Shown: piece after piece, positions 24,947 to 33,207 of the stretch
How the letters are laid out: each line of letters begins with the position of its first letter
Position numbering within the stretch: the stretch's first letter is position 1
Assembly: GCA_003249255.1 (NCBI GenBank)
Contig: QKJP01000048.1
Span: forward strand, 464,847 to 528,846
Origin: Bacteroidales bacterium
Lineage (GTDB): Bacteria > Bacteroidota > Bacteroidia > Bacteroidales > Marinilabiliaceae
DNA length: 64,000 nucleotides
Direction of reading: 5' to 3'
Made by a program: the position numbers and the translations under genes
Notes under the pieces: generated by a model
Told to the model about the DNA's origin: nothing
What the model saw: only the letters and a program-made list of their open reading frames with translations
Database searches by the model: none

Positions 24947-27505
24947 TTATCCACACTTCGAAGAACCACAACTCTTACAGCTGAGGCAACCTTCCTGGTA
25001 AATAAGGTCTTCAGATCCACAATTATCACACTTGCCTTTTTTGGCTTTTGTACCATCCGGAATGTATTTCTTAAGGGCACGCTCAACACCGTTTTTCCAT
25101 GTATTGATAGATTCACTATCCAATTGAAGTCCCGAAACTAAGTCCAAAACATCATCGATTGGCATACCATGACGAAGTACTCCTGAGATTAATTTTGCAT
25201 AATTCCAGTACTCTTTGTCGAATTTGTGAGATAAGCCTTCGATGGTAGTTTTATATCCTCGCTTGTTTCTAAATTGAAAATCGTAACGAGTTGTACCATC
25301 CTCTTCGGTATTCTTAATAATAGTACCATCCTGCACAGACTTAGGTAACAAGATACCATCCTCATCATCTGCCAAACCGGTAAAGATCTCGTAAGGATGT
25401 CCATCGATACAACCTACAAAAGCAATCCACTTTTCTTTGTTGTTTTGAAAACGAACTACGTCGGCATCTAATTCTTTCGGACGCTTATTTGGCAACTTCG
25501 TAAAACCATCTTCTTTCTTCTTATCGTCGTTAGATACAAGAACTCCGGCACGAGAACCATCCCGGTAAACAGTTACGCCTTTACAGCCACTCTTCCAAGC
25601 CTCTACGTATAACTGACCTACTAACTCTTCTTTAACATCGTTTGGTAAGTTGATGGTTACCGAAATAGAGTGATCTACCCATTTCTGAACGCCACCTTGC
25701 ATACGCACTTTATTCATCCAATCTACATCGTTCGATGTTGCTTTATGATAAGGAGACTTAGCAACCAAGGCATCTAACTCTTCGCTAGAATAACGTTTAG
25801 TGGTATCGTATCCATTCACTTCCATCCAAGTCACAAACTTATGGTGAAAAACAATGTACTCTTCGAAGCTATCTCCTACTTCATCAATAAAATCGACACG
25901 TACATCTGTATCATTCGGATTTACTTTACGACGACGCTTGTACACCGGTAAGAACACAGGCTCGATGCCCGATGTTGTTTGAGTCATCAAACTTGTAGTA
26001 CCAGTAGGTGCAATGGTTAGAAGAGCGATGTTACGGCGACCATGCTTTAACATATCTTCTTTTAATGATGCATCTGCCTCAAATAAACGTTTGATTAACG
26101 GATTATTCTTTTCTTTTTCAGAATCGTATATCTTGAAAGATCCACGGTCTTTTGCCATTTCGACCGATGCACGGTAAGCGGCCAATGCTAAGGTTTTATG
26201 TACTTCGATAGAGAAATCTACTGCGATATCGCTACCATAAGTTAAGTTTAAAGCCGCAAGCATATCCCCTTCAGCAGTAATACCAACACCGGTACGGCGA
26301 CCTTCGTCTGCTTTTTGGCGGATGTTCTCCCACAACTCACGCTCTACACGCTTAGTTGTATCAGACTCAGGATCTGATTTTACTTTTTCTAAGATCGCAT
26401 CAATTTTCTCTAACTCAAGGTCGATGATGTCGTCCATCATGCGCTGAGCATAACCCACATGCTCTTTAAACAAATCGAAGTTAAATTTCGCATCAGCTGT
26501 AAACGGATTCTCTACATAAGAATACAAGTTTAAAGCGATTAAACGGCAACTATCGTAAGGACATAAAGGAATCTCGCCACATGGGTTTGTAGAAACAGTA
26601 CGATACCCTTGGTCTGCATAACAATCAGGCACTGATTCCTTAATAATAGTATCCCAGAAAAGGATACCAGGCTCTGCAGATTTCCATGCATTGTGTACAA
26701 TCTTATCCCAAATTCCTTTTGCATTAGCTTGCTTAGTAACCTGAGGATTTTTTGCATCAACAGGATATTGCTGAGTATATTCTCTCTCTTCAACAACCGC
26801 TTTCATAAAGTCGTCGTCGATTTTTACAGATACATTAGCTCCGGTCACTTTACCTTGCTCTAATTTTGCATCAATAAAATCTTCCGAATCGGGATGTTTG
26901 ATAGAAACACTTAACATCAACGCTCCACGACGGCCATCCTGAGCAACTTCACGAGTTGAGTTACTATAACGCTCCATAAAAGGAACAATACCCGTTGATG
27001 TTAAAGCTGAGTTCTTTACCGGTGATCCTTTCGGACGAATGTGTGATAAATCATGCCCTACTCCACCACGACGTTTCATTAATTGAACCTGCTCTTGGTC
27101 TACTTTCATAATAGCACCATAAGAATCTGATGGCCCATTATCACCAATCACAAAACAGTTAGACAACGAAGCTATCTGAAAATCGTTTCCAATCCCAGTC
27201 ATAGGGCCACCTTGAGGAACAATGTATTTAAAGTTCTTTAACAAACCATAAATCTTATCCACTTGCATTGGGTTAGGATACTTTTCTTCGATACGAGCAA
27301 TTTCTCGTGCAAGACGCCAGTGCATCTCATCAGGATTGATTTCATAAATATTGCCATCCGAATCCTTAAGTGCATACTTATTTACCCAAACACGGGCTGC
27401 TAGTTCATCACCTTGAAAATATTCGAGGGAAGCTTTAAATGCTTCGTCAAAAGTATAAGTTTCATTAGAAACGTTTGTCAGTGGGTCAATTTGTTTTACT
27501 GCCAT
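24947..27505 (-). CDS. nrdJ: Adenosylcobalamin-dependent (class II) ribonucleotide reductase
   Basis: Makes deoxyribonucleotides using a radical produced from adenosylcobalamin, so it works with or without oxygen. The 852-residue protein has the class II plan: a Cys in LSNCFVIGDNG, GGVGHDLSHIRPKG, the NPCGEIPLCPYDSC active-site segment with its catalytic Cys and Glu, and LLTIAPTGTTSLMTQTTSG. The C terminus is a Cys-rich tail (CDNCGSEDL...CLSCKSCG) that carries the re-reducing thiols. No cobalamin riboswitch is visible in the leader. It stands alone between gene-free stretches. Confidence 0.95.
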   Translation of the reverse strand: MAVKQIDPLTNVSNETYTFDEAFKASLEYFQGDELAARVWVNKYALKDSDGNIYEINPDEMHWRLAREIARIEEKYPNPMQVDKIYGLLKNFKYIVPQGGPMTGIGNDFQIASLSNCFVIGDNGPSDSYGAIMKVDQEQVQLMKRRGGVGHDLSHIRPKGSPVKNSALTSTGIVPFMERYSNSTREVAQDGRRGALMLSVSIKHPDSEDFIDAKLEQGKVTGANVSVKIDDDFMKAVVEEREYTQQYPVDAKNPQVTKQANAKGIWDKIVHNAWKSAEPGILFWDTIIKESVPDCYADQGYRTVSTNPCGEIPLCPYDSCRLIALNLYSYVENPFTADAKFNFDLFKEHVGYAQRMMDDIIDLELEKIDAILEKVKSDPESDTTKRVERELWENIRQKADEGRRTGVGITAEGDMLAALNLTYGSDIAVDFSIEVHKTLALAAYRASVEMAKDRGSFKIYDSEKEKNNPLIKRLFEADASLKEDMLKHGRRNIALLTIAPTGTTSLMTQTTSGIEPVFLPVYKRRRKVNPNDTDVRVDFIDEVGDSFEEYIVFHHKFVTWMEVNGYDTTKRYSSEELDALVAKSPYHKATSNDVDWMNKVRMQGGVQKWVDHSISVTINLPNDVKEELVGQLYVEAWKSGCKGVTVYRDGSRAGVLVSNDDKKKEDGFTKLPNKRPKELDADVVRFQNNKEKWIAFVGCIDGHPYEIFTGLADDEDGILLPKSVQDGTIIKNTEEDGTTRYDFQFRNKRGYKTTIEGLSHKFDKEYWNYAKLISGVLRHGMPIDDVLDLVSGLQLDSESINTWKNGVERALKKYIPDGTKAKKGKCDNCGSEDLIYQEGCLSCKSCGSSKCG

Positions 27506-28098
27506 CGTGAAAACATGATAAAGATGTAAATATTTTTTTCCTTAAGAGCTTGTTCAATTTTGCGACTGCAATATATGCATAGATGTTTTTTTGAACAAAC
27601 TTTATTTCCTAACAATTTCACAAAGTTATCCAAAACAAAAGCTTTAAATACTTATTATCTGAACTTTACAATTTTATAAAATACTAAAAGTTGTCCAAAA
27701 GTAGTTTTCAACAAGCTGTTCACATCTTTTCAAAAATAATTCTTGGAAAATATTAAGTCCCTGAAATCGACACATTGGGAGAAAAAATGAGTTATGCAAA
27801 TGAAGTTTTGAACATTAAAAGTACGGAGCTCGAAGTACGGAGTTCCCTGCCCGAGGGTCAGGCCGGGAAGCCTAAAACTTCCTGCATTTAAACATGGCAC
27901 TTTTGATGATTTGTCAAACTGCTCAATTGCCGAATTGACGAATAATATGAACGCACACGAACTTCTGCCTACTGCCTAACAAGCATGGTTAGTTACTCAG
28001 GTAATATACCTCAAACCTATGTAAAGTATCATTCAACAACCAAACTCACATTTACGAATTGCAACATTTACACATTAAACAATTAACACATTAGCACA
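27506..28098. other. Gene-free stretch: nrdJ leader and waaA downstream spacer
   Basis: No open frame of note. Read on the minus strand, the right part trails waaA and contains word-like direct repeats (ATGTGTTAAT types at 28050-28098 and CTCCGTACTT types at 27818-27850). The left part is the nrdJ leader: a -7 match TAACTTTG at 27621-27628, and an inverted repeat TTGTTCAA/TTGAACAA at 27550-27557 and 27591-27598, just upstream of nrdJ. Nothing resembling the cobalamin aptamer core was found. Confidence 0.5.
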
Positions 28099-29325
28099 TC
28101 AAAGCGTTTCTTTCACTATGATTTCCGTCGCCCCACACATACTTTGCACATAATCGAATGCTGCTTTCGAAGAAGAAGCCAACAATTCGTTATCAGCCCA
28201 AAGCTTTTCTATTTCTTGCTTAAATTCCGATTGAGCAGAAATGGAAATTCCACCACCAACTTCGATTAAATCTACAGCCTCTTTAAACTTCTTGTGTTTC
28301 GGCCCAAAGAAAACCGGCATGCCATAGGTAGCTGCCTCTAGTGTATTATGAATTCCTTTACCAAATCCACCACCAATATATGCCACCTGTCCATATTTAT
28401 AGATAGACGATAACATGCCGATGGTATCCACAATTAATACCCGACAATTATCAGCCAAAATATTGCCTGACGTATATTTATGATAGAGAACATTAAGCTT
28501 AGACTCTATTTGTTTAATATGTCCTTCGTGAATTTCGTGCGGTGCAATAATAAGTTTTACATCTTTGTTTTCATTTTGAATGTAATCAATCAGGATATCC
28601 TCATCCGGCTCCCAAGTAGATCCGGCAACAATAACTTTTGATGATCCATTTACAAATCGATCAACCAAAGGAAAATCTTTTGACATTGCTGCAATAGCTT
28701 TTACACGATCGAAACGCGTATCACCTATAACCTTATAATTGGACACTCCAATACTTTCCAATAAAGCTGCCGATTTATCATCCTGAATATAAATAAACCT
28801 AAAAGCCGTCAACATTTTCTGAAACCAACTTCCGTACCACGTAAAGAAAGACTGCTCCTTTCTAAAAATCATTGATACTCCAAATGTTGGCACATCTGCT
28901 TTCTTTAACTCTTTTAAGAAATGATGCCAAAACTCATACTTAATAAAATAGACTTTTGATGGATTGATAGCCCCAATAAAACGCTTGGCATTACGGGAAG
29001 TATCTGCCGGCAGGTAACAAACCACATCTGCCAAATCGTAATTCTTTCTCACCTCGTACCCCGATGGCGAAAAGAAAGTAAGTACCACTTTCGTGCGTGG
29101 AGCCTTTTCTTTAATGGCTTCAATAATTGGTCGCCCTTGTTCAAACTCACCTAAACTGGCGGCATGCACCCAGATTACTTCTCCAGAGAGATCAGCATTT
29201 TTTAATACAGAAAAAACCTGCATCCTACCTTGATGAAGCATTTTTGCTTTATCGTTAAATAAAGATGCAAAAGCAATTAATAGAGAATATAATCTGATAC
29301 CAATGTTATATATAAAAACCATCAC
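28099..29325 (-). CDS. waaA: 3-deoxy-D-manno-octulosonic acid (Kdo) transferase
   Basis: WaaA adds Kdo to lipid A precursor at the inner membrane. The 408-residue protein starts with a hydrophobic anchor (IYNIGIRLYSLLIAFASLF) and has the family motifs VIWVHAASLGEFEQG (about 50-64) with its catalytic Glu, ADTSRNAKRFI, VAGSTWEPDE, and APHEIHEGH. The VAYIGGGFGKGIHNTLEA motif (about 322-339) is the CMP-Kdo binding region. The start may be the first or second of two adjacent ATGs. It fits with lpxK in the same window. Confidence 0.94.
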   Translation of the reverse strand: MMVFIYNIGIRLYSLLIAFASLFNDKAKMLHQGRMQVFSVLKNADLSGEVIWVHAASLGEFEQGRPIIEAIKEKAPRTKVVLTFFSPSGYEVRKNYDLADVVCYLPADTSRNAKRFIGAINPSKVYFIKYEFWHHFLKELKKADVPTFGVSMIFRKEQSFFTWYGSWFQKMLTAFRFIYIQDDKSAALLESIGVSNYKVIGDTRFDRVKAIAAMSKDFPLVDRFVNGSSKVIVAGSTWEPDEDILIDYIQNENKDVKLIIAPHEIHEGHIKQIESKLNVLYHKYTSGNILADNCRVLIVDTIGMLSSIYKYGQVAYIGGGFGKGIHNTLEAATYGMPVFFGPKHKKFKEAVDLIEVGGGISISAQSEFKQEIEKLWADNELLASSSKAAFDYVQSMCGATEIIVKETL

Positions 29326-29340
29326 AACGCTGTCATTTGT

Positions 29341-29425
29341 AAATCGCCCCTTCAGGGCTACCTGAATTTAACTTAATCACACAGGACGATGCCCTGTACT
29401 AATATCAATAAGGCTTTCAGCCTTG
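29341..29425. repeat. Three closely spaced hairpins upstream of waaA
   Basis: GCCCC-TTCA-GGGC (29346-29358), ACAGG/CCTGT (29381-29397) and AAGGCT-TTC-AGCCTT (29410-29424) lie in a row. Many Bacteroidota carry intergenic sequences with this style of hairpin. If the promoter at 29467 drives waaA, the three hairpins are in its leader. Confidence 0.55.
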
Positions 29426-29466
29426 CTTAGTATAACTCAACAATAGCTTCTCGCAATAATAAGCGT

Positions 29467-29474
29467 CAAAGATA
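29467..29474 (-). promoter_or_regulatory. Candidate waaA -7 box
   Basis: TATCTTTG on the minus strand matches TAnnTTTG. Transcription from about 29460 would give a leader of about 135 bases that includes the three hairpins. Confidence 0.45.
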
Positions 29475-29480
29475 ATATTT

Positions 29481-29523
29481 TTATGCCCTCAAGATTTTCT
29501 GAAACCTTGAGTTGAGGGCATAA
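29481..29523 (-). terminator. Twelve-base inverted repeat after pgk
   Basis: TTATGCCCTCAA and its exact reverse complement TTGAGGGCATAA (29481-29492 and 29512-29523) surround a 19-base loop. It abuts the pgk terminator hairpin, so the two stems form a tandem stop signal, or this stem shields the waaA promoter from read-through. Confidence 0.6.
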
Positions 29524-29552
29524 AAAAGCCACGCTCGAAAAACGTGGCTTTT
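29524..29552 (-). terminator. pgk terminator
   Basis: AAAAGCCACG pairs with CGTGGCTTTT over a nine-base loop. On the minus strand the stem is followed by a T-run, about 20 bases after the pgk stop. Confidence 0.88.
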
Positions 29553-29573
29553 GAAAAATATCTTAAAAAAAGA

Positions 29574-30749
29574 CTACTCGCGAATAGCAGCTACTCCCGG
29601 CAATACTTTTCCTTCTAAGAATTCTAATGAAGCACCACCACCTGTAGAGATGTGGCTCATTTTGTCTGCTAAACCACTAGCATTAACAGCAGCAACAGAG
29701 TCACCACCACCAATGATAGAAACAGCTGAAGAATCGGCTACTGCCTGACAAACAGCAAATGTACCTTTAGAGAAGTTTGGCATTTCGAAACAACCCATAG
29801 GACCATTCCAAACAACAGTTTTAGCACCAGCGATTTCAGCAGCATAAGCTTCAGCAGTTTTAGGACCTACGTCTAAGGCCATACGACCTTCAGGAATATC
29901 ACAACCCACTTCCATAATATCTGCATCGTTAGCAAATTTATCAGCAGCTAAGTTATCTACCGGCAACATAAAGTTTACACCGTTAGTTTTAGCATCAGCT
30001 AATACTTGCTTTGCAGTATCAATCAGATCATTTTCTACTAAAGAGTTACCAACGTTATAACCTTGAGCTTTTAAGAAAGTGTAAGCCATACCACCACCAA
30101 TCAAGATAGTATCTACTTTAGTGATTAATGATTTTAACACTTCTAATTTACCTGATACTTTAGCACCACCTACGATAGCAACGAATGGCTTCTCAGCGTT
30201 TTCTATTGCATCTCCTAAGAATGTAATTTCTTTATCTAGTAGGTAACCTGCCATTTTCTCTTTAGCAAATTTAGCAATGATAGTAGTAGAAGCATGCGCA
30301 CGGTGAGCCGTACCAAATGCATCGTTAATATAAACATCTGCTAACTCAGCTAGTTCTTTAGAGAAGGCTTCATTACCTTTTTCTTCTTCGTTATGGAAAC
30401 GTAAGTTTTCTAATAACATTACTTCGCCCATTTGAAGTGCATCGGCCATAGCCTTAACCTCTGCACCAACACAATCAGGAGCCATTTTTACATCAACACC
30501 TAATTTTGCACTAAGATGTGCAACGATGTGCTTTAATGAAAACTCTGGAGTAGCCGCACCTTTTGGTCTACCTAAGTGTGACATTAAAATAACTGCTCCA
30601 CCATCTTTTAAAACTTTTTGGATAGTTGGAAGTGCAGCTACGATACGAGTATCGTCTGTGATTTCGAATTTATCGTTTAAAGGCACATTGAAATCCACAC
30701 GGATAATCGCCTTTTTGCCTGAGAAATTAAAACTGTCAATTGCAGCCAT
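29574..30749 (-). CDS. pgk: Phosphoglycerate kinase
   Basis: Glycolytic enzyme that transfers phosphate between 1,3-bisphosphoglycerate and ADP. The 391-residue protein has the expected RVDFNVPLND (about 17-26), ILMSHLGRPKG (about 54-64), LLENLRFHNEEE, and the C-terminal nucleotide loop STGGGASLEFLEGK. Sequence bias toward common codons (GCA, GAA, CGT-like) suits a highly expressed gene. A -7 box lies 36 bases upstream and two terminator stems follow. Confidence 0.97.
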   Translation of the reverse strand: MAAIDSFNFSGKKAIIRVDFNVPLNDKFEITDDTRIVAALPTIQKVLKDGGAVILMSHLGRPKGAATPEFSLKHIVAHLSAKLGVDVKMAPDCVGAEVKAMADALQMGEVMLLENLRFHNEEEKGNEAFSKELAELADVYINDAFGTAHRAHASTTIIAKFAKEKMAGYLLDKEITFLGDAIENAEKPFVAIVGGAKVSGKLEVLKSLITKVDTILIGGGMAYTFLKAQGYNVGNSLVENDLIDTAKQVLADAKTNGVNFMLPVDNLAADKFANDADIMEVGCDIPEGRMALDVGPKTAEAYAAEIAGAKTVVWNGPMGCFEMPNFSKGTFAVCQAVADSSAVSIIGGGDSVAAVNASGLADKMSHISTGGGASLEFLEGKVLPGVAAIRE

Positions 30750-30784
30750 TTGAATTGTGTTTTTAAATATTCAACAATAGTGGG

Positions 30785-30792
30785 CAAAGATA
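30785..30792 (-). promoter_or_regulatory. Candidate pgk -7 box
   Basis: TATCTTTG on the minus strand, 36 bases before the pgk ATG. The same octamer is used by the tRNA-Glu cluster promoter. No clear -33 TTTG is seen. Confidence 0.5.
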
Positions 30793-31026
30793 AAAAATTC
30801 TCGCTGATTCGGAAGTTGCAAGCCTTATATTAATTGTGATTTAACACTTTTTTAAGCCCGAAGTTCGAAGTCCGAAGCCCAAAGGAAAAACAGGGCAAAA
30901 TTACCAATTTCGACTTTCTCCAAACAATTAAATCAGCCATTTAGAAATTGGACTTTATTCCACCAAAAAACATCGAATATTTCAAAAGAATAATTTACAA
31001 ATCAGCACATTAAATAAGTTGCACAT

Positions 31027-31872
31027 TTACTCATCATCTTGCTCCACCAACCAATATTCATCTGCATTCACATTCTTGGCGGTGCACAAGAACCAACCAT
31101 TGAGAAGTTGCTTTCGATTATAACGCATGCGCTCTTTGGTAGACCAATCTAACAATTGACCACCGGCAGCCTCTAACACAGCCTGTCCGGCAGCAGTATC
31201 CCATTCCATAGTTGGTCCCAAACGCGGATACAAATGAGCTGATCCTTCGGCCGTAGCACACATTTTCAAAGAACTTCCTACCGAAACTAGCTCAACATCA
31301 CCAACCTTCTCAACAAGATTATCGTAATAAATTTTCGTTTCAGGAGAAAAATGACTCACACTTGCCACCATCGTAAATTCCACCAACTGGGCTGATGGCA
31401 ATTTAATTGGAGACAAATCAGTTATAATCATTCCCACATCTTTCTTAAGCCACTTTTTTGGCAACTCAGAAACATATGCTCCATCCTTATCTCCCCAATA
31501 CACCTTATTAAGATATGGAGCTAAAACGACTCCCAAAACCGGATAATTGTTCTCGATTAAAGCAACATTTACCGTAAATTCACCGTTACGCTTTACAAAT
31601 TCTTTGGTGCCATCTAACGGATCTACAATCCATAACTTCTCCCATGTGGATCTTAAGACATAAGGAATATCCTCACCTTCTTCACTCAAAACCGGAATTT
31701 TGGTTGACTTTAAAACCTCATCAATGGCCATATGCGCTTTTACATCTGCCTCTGTTAATGGAGAATCATCACTTTTTAACCGAACATTAAAATCATCCTT
31801 TTGGTAGACCTGCATAATGGCTTGTCCTCCAACAACACAGGCTTTTAAAGCTGTCATGGTTAATTGTTGCAT
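31027..31872 (-). CDS. cysQ: 3'(2'),5'-bisphosphate nucleotidase (CysQ)
   Basis: CysQ removes the 3' phosphate from PAP, a by-product of sulfate assimilation, using magnesium or lithium-sensitive metal sites. The 281-residue protein has the inositol-monophosphatase-fold metal motifs: SEEGEDI near residue 60, WIVDPLDGTKEF (about 84-95), and EWDTAAGQAVLEAAGG (about 223-238). It follows the shrunken amidohydrolase gene by 11 bases on the minus strand. Confidence 0.93.
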   Translation of the reverse strand: MQQLTMTALKACVVGGQAIMQVYQKDDFNVRLKSDDSPLTEADVKAHMAIDEVLKSTKIPVLSEEGEDIPYVLRSTWEKLWIVDPLDGTKEFVKRNGEFTVNVALIENNYPVLGVVLAPYLNKVYWGDKDGAYVSELPKKWLKKDVGMIITDLSPIKLPSAQLVEFTMVASVSHFSPETKIYYDNLVEKVGDVELVSVGSSLKMCATAEGSAHLYPRLGPTMEWDTAAGQAVLEAAGGQLLDWSTKERMRYNRKQLLNGWFLCTAKNVNADEYWLVEQDDE

Positions 31873-31883
31873 AATGCACTATA

Positions 31884-32444
31884 TTAGGCCAGTACCTGAA
31901 GCTCTGTCAGTGGCGTTATGGTAAAATCGTTTAAATTTAATCTTTTGACAAGCAGCAGTCCCGGGTTTGATCCTTCTTGAATTGCACCCCATTTGGGGTA
32001 ACAACCACTCTTGATGGCAATATCTTTAGAGAAACACTGAATCAATTTGGACAGTAATGTTTGTTCTAACCCGGATGTAGATTTTACTTCATTCCATACA
32101 TTTATTTCATTGCTTGAGGCTACTTCACAATCTTTTACGATCACCTGAACCGATGAGGGAATTCGAACATCGACGCATTTTTTTGTGAGAATAATTCGAC
32201 GAGCACCTCCAACGACAGCTCGATTGATTCGTTTTTGAACATCTGTACATTCGCCAACTAGTATTTGCTGGATGAATCCCGGAACAATTACGCCATTGTA
32301 CTGAGCTAAACCAGGTTCTTCTTTAAATTCTCCCTTTTGCTCTCGAATGGAAATGATTTCCCCGGAATCGGCAATTTCCAAAATCGGGTATTTACCCCAG
32401 CTACCATCGGGTCTTAAATAGTAATGCGCTGAGATCTTTTTCAT
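31884..32444 (-). CDS. Shrunken amidohydrolase-like protein lacking the catalytic barrel
   Basis: A 186-residue protein. The first 55 residues (KKISAHYYLRPDGSWGKYPI, EIISIREQKGEF, GVIVPGFI) match the N-terminal strands of Bacteroidota amidohydrolases of the aminodeoxyfutalosine-deaminase-like group. The last 40 (KWGAIQEGSNPGLLLVKRLN to TPLTELQVLA) match their C-terminal end. The segment that should carry the metal-binding NAHCHLE and the TIM barrel is replaced by about 90 unrelated residues with no metal motif. The reading frame is clean, so this is a small stable protein rather than a fresh pseudogene. Catalysis is not expected. Confidence 0.65.
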   Translation of the reverse strand: MKKISAHYYLRPDGSWGKYPILEIADSGEIISIREQKGEFKEEPGLAQYNGVIVPGFIQQILVGECTDVQKRINRAVVGGARRIILTKKCVDVRIPSSVQVIVKDCEVASSNEINVWNEVKSTSGLEQTLLSKLIQCFSKDIAIKSGCYPKWGAIQEGSNPGLLLVKRLNLNDFTITPLTELQVLA

Positions 32445-32447
32445 TGG

Positions 32448-33197
32448 CTAAGGGATATACGTTAAGGCTACTTCTCCATATTCAACTTGAAGAGAATCTT
32501 TTTTTTCCATTCTAAAAATCTCACCCGAAAGACCATACAATTCTTGATCTTTTTGAGCTTCTAATTGAAGTTTTACGCTATCATTTGCCAACAATGACAC
32601 TAGCGATTTTTTTATTGTATCAACCCCACTTGAATACCTAACAAAAACCTGCACATCTCTATCTTCAATAGCCTTAAGATCTTCAACATCGAATTTCACG
32701 CACAGAACATACACTCCGCCAATTGTAGAATCAACTGAAAAATCAAAAAAACATCCCTCTCTCTTCAATCCTTTGTCTAATAAATCTTTGGCATGTACCT
32801 GCATTTGCTTAGTAACAGAATCTAGTTCTTTAAGAGTATCCTTTTTTTCAATTAAATTTGACTCTTCAGCTTCTTTTTCCGAAAGCATGGATATCACATC
32901 ATCATATACTTCCAGATACAACTTAGGATGTGCAGTATACCAACTAATAATGGTATCAAATTTATCCTTTGTCAGATTATGCTTAACCAGCACATCTCTA
33001 TAGTACTTAGAATAATTCTTAGATATCCTCATTTCAGCCGTCACAGTACTACTATTAAAAGTAGCTTCCAACAAATACAAATCAGTTAAAACACACGCTA
33101 ACTCATATTTATCCGGAAATTCTTCTGGTACTTTTACTTCATTTCCACACGAGGTGAAAAAAATAACCATTAAAAATACTAGTACTACTCTTTGCAT
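32448..33197 (-). CDS. DUF4296 lipoprotein
   Basis: A roughly 249-residue lipoprotein with the lipobox TSCG at residues 15-18 when the ATG at 33197 is used. The alternative earlier start would place the signal peptide too far inside. The DUF4296 domain is seen in PDKYELACVLTDLYLLEA and the YYRDVLVKHNLTKDKFD helix pair (about 27-80). The C-terminal half is charged and unassigned. Function unknown. It lies three bases before the shrunken amidohydrolase gene, an order common in this phylum for the full-length enzyme. Confidence 0.82.
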   Translation of the reverse strand: MQRVVLVFLMVIFFTSCGNEVKVPEEFPDKYELACVLTDLYLLEATFNSSTVTAEMRISKNYSKYYRDVLVKHNLTKDKFDTIISWYTAHPKLYLEVYDDVISMLSEKEAEESNLIEKKDTLKELDSVTKQMQVHAKDLLDKGLKREGCFFDFSVDSTIGGVYVLCVKFDVEDLKAIEDRDVQVFVRYSSGVDTIKKSLVSLLANDSVKLQLEAQKDQELYGLSGEIFRMEKKDSLQVEYGEVALTYIP

Positions 33198-33207
33198 ATT
33201 TTTACTT

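Noticed and set aside
24948..24957. DnaA-box-like TTATCCACA
   Set aside because: It lies at the end of the nrdJ coding region and has no partner boxes; a single match in this AT-rich DNA is expected by chance.
27506..27700. Cobalamin riboswitch before nrdJ
   Set aside because: No B12-box or aptamer core could be recognised in the leader on the minus strand.
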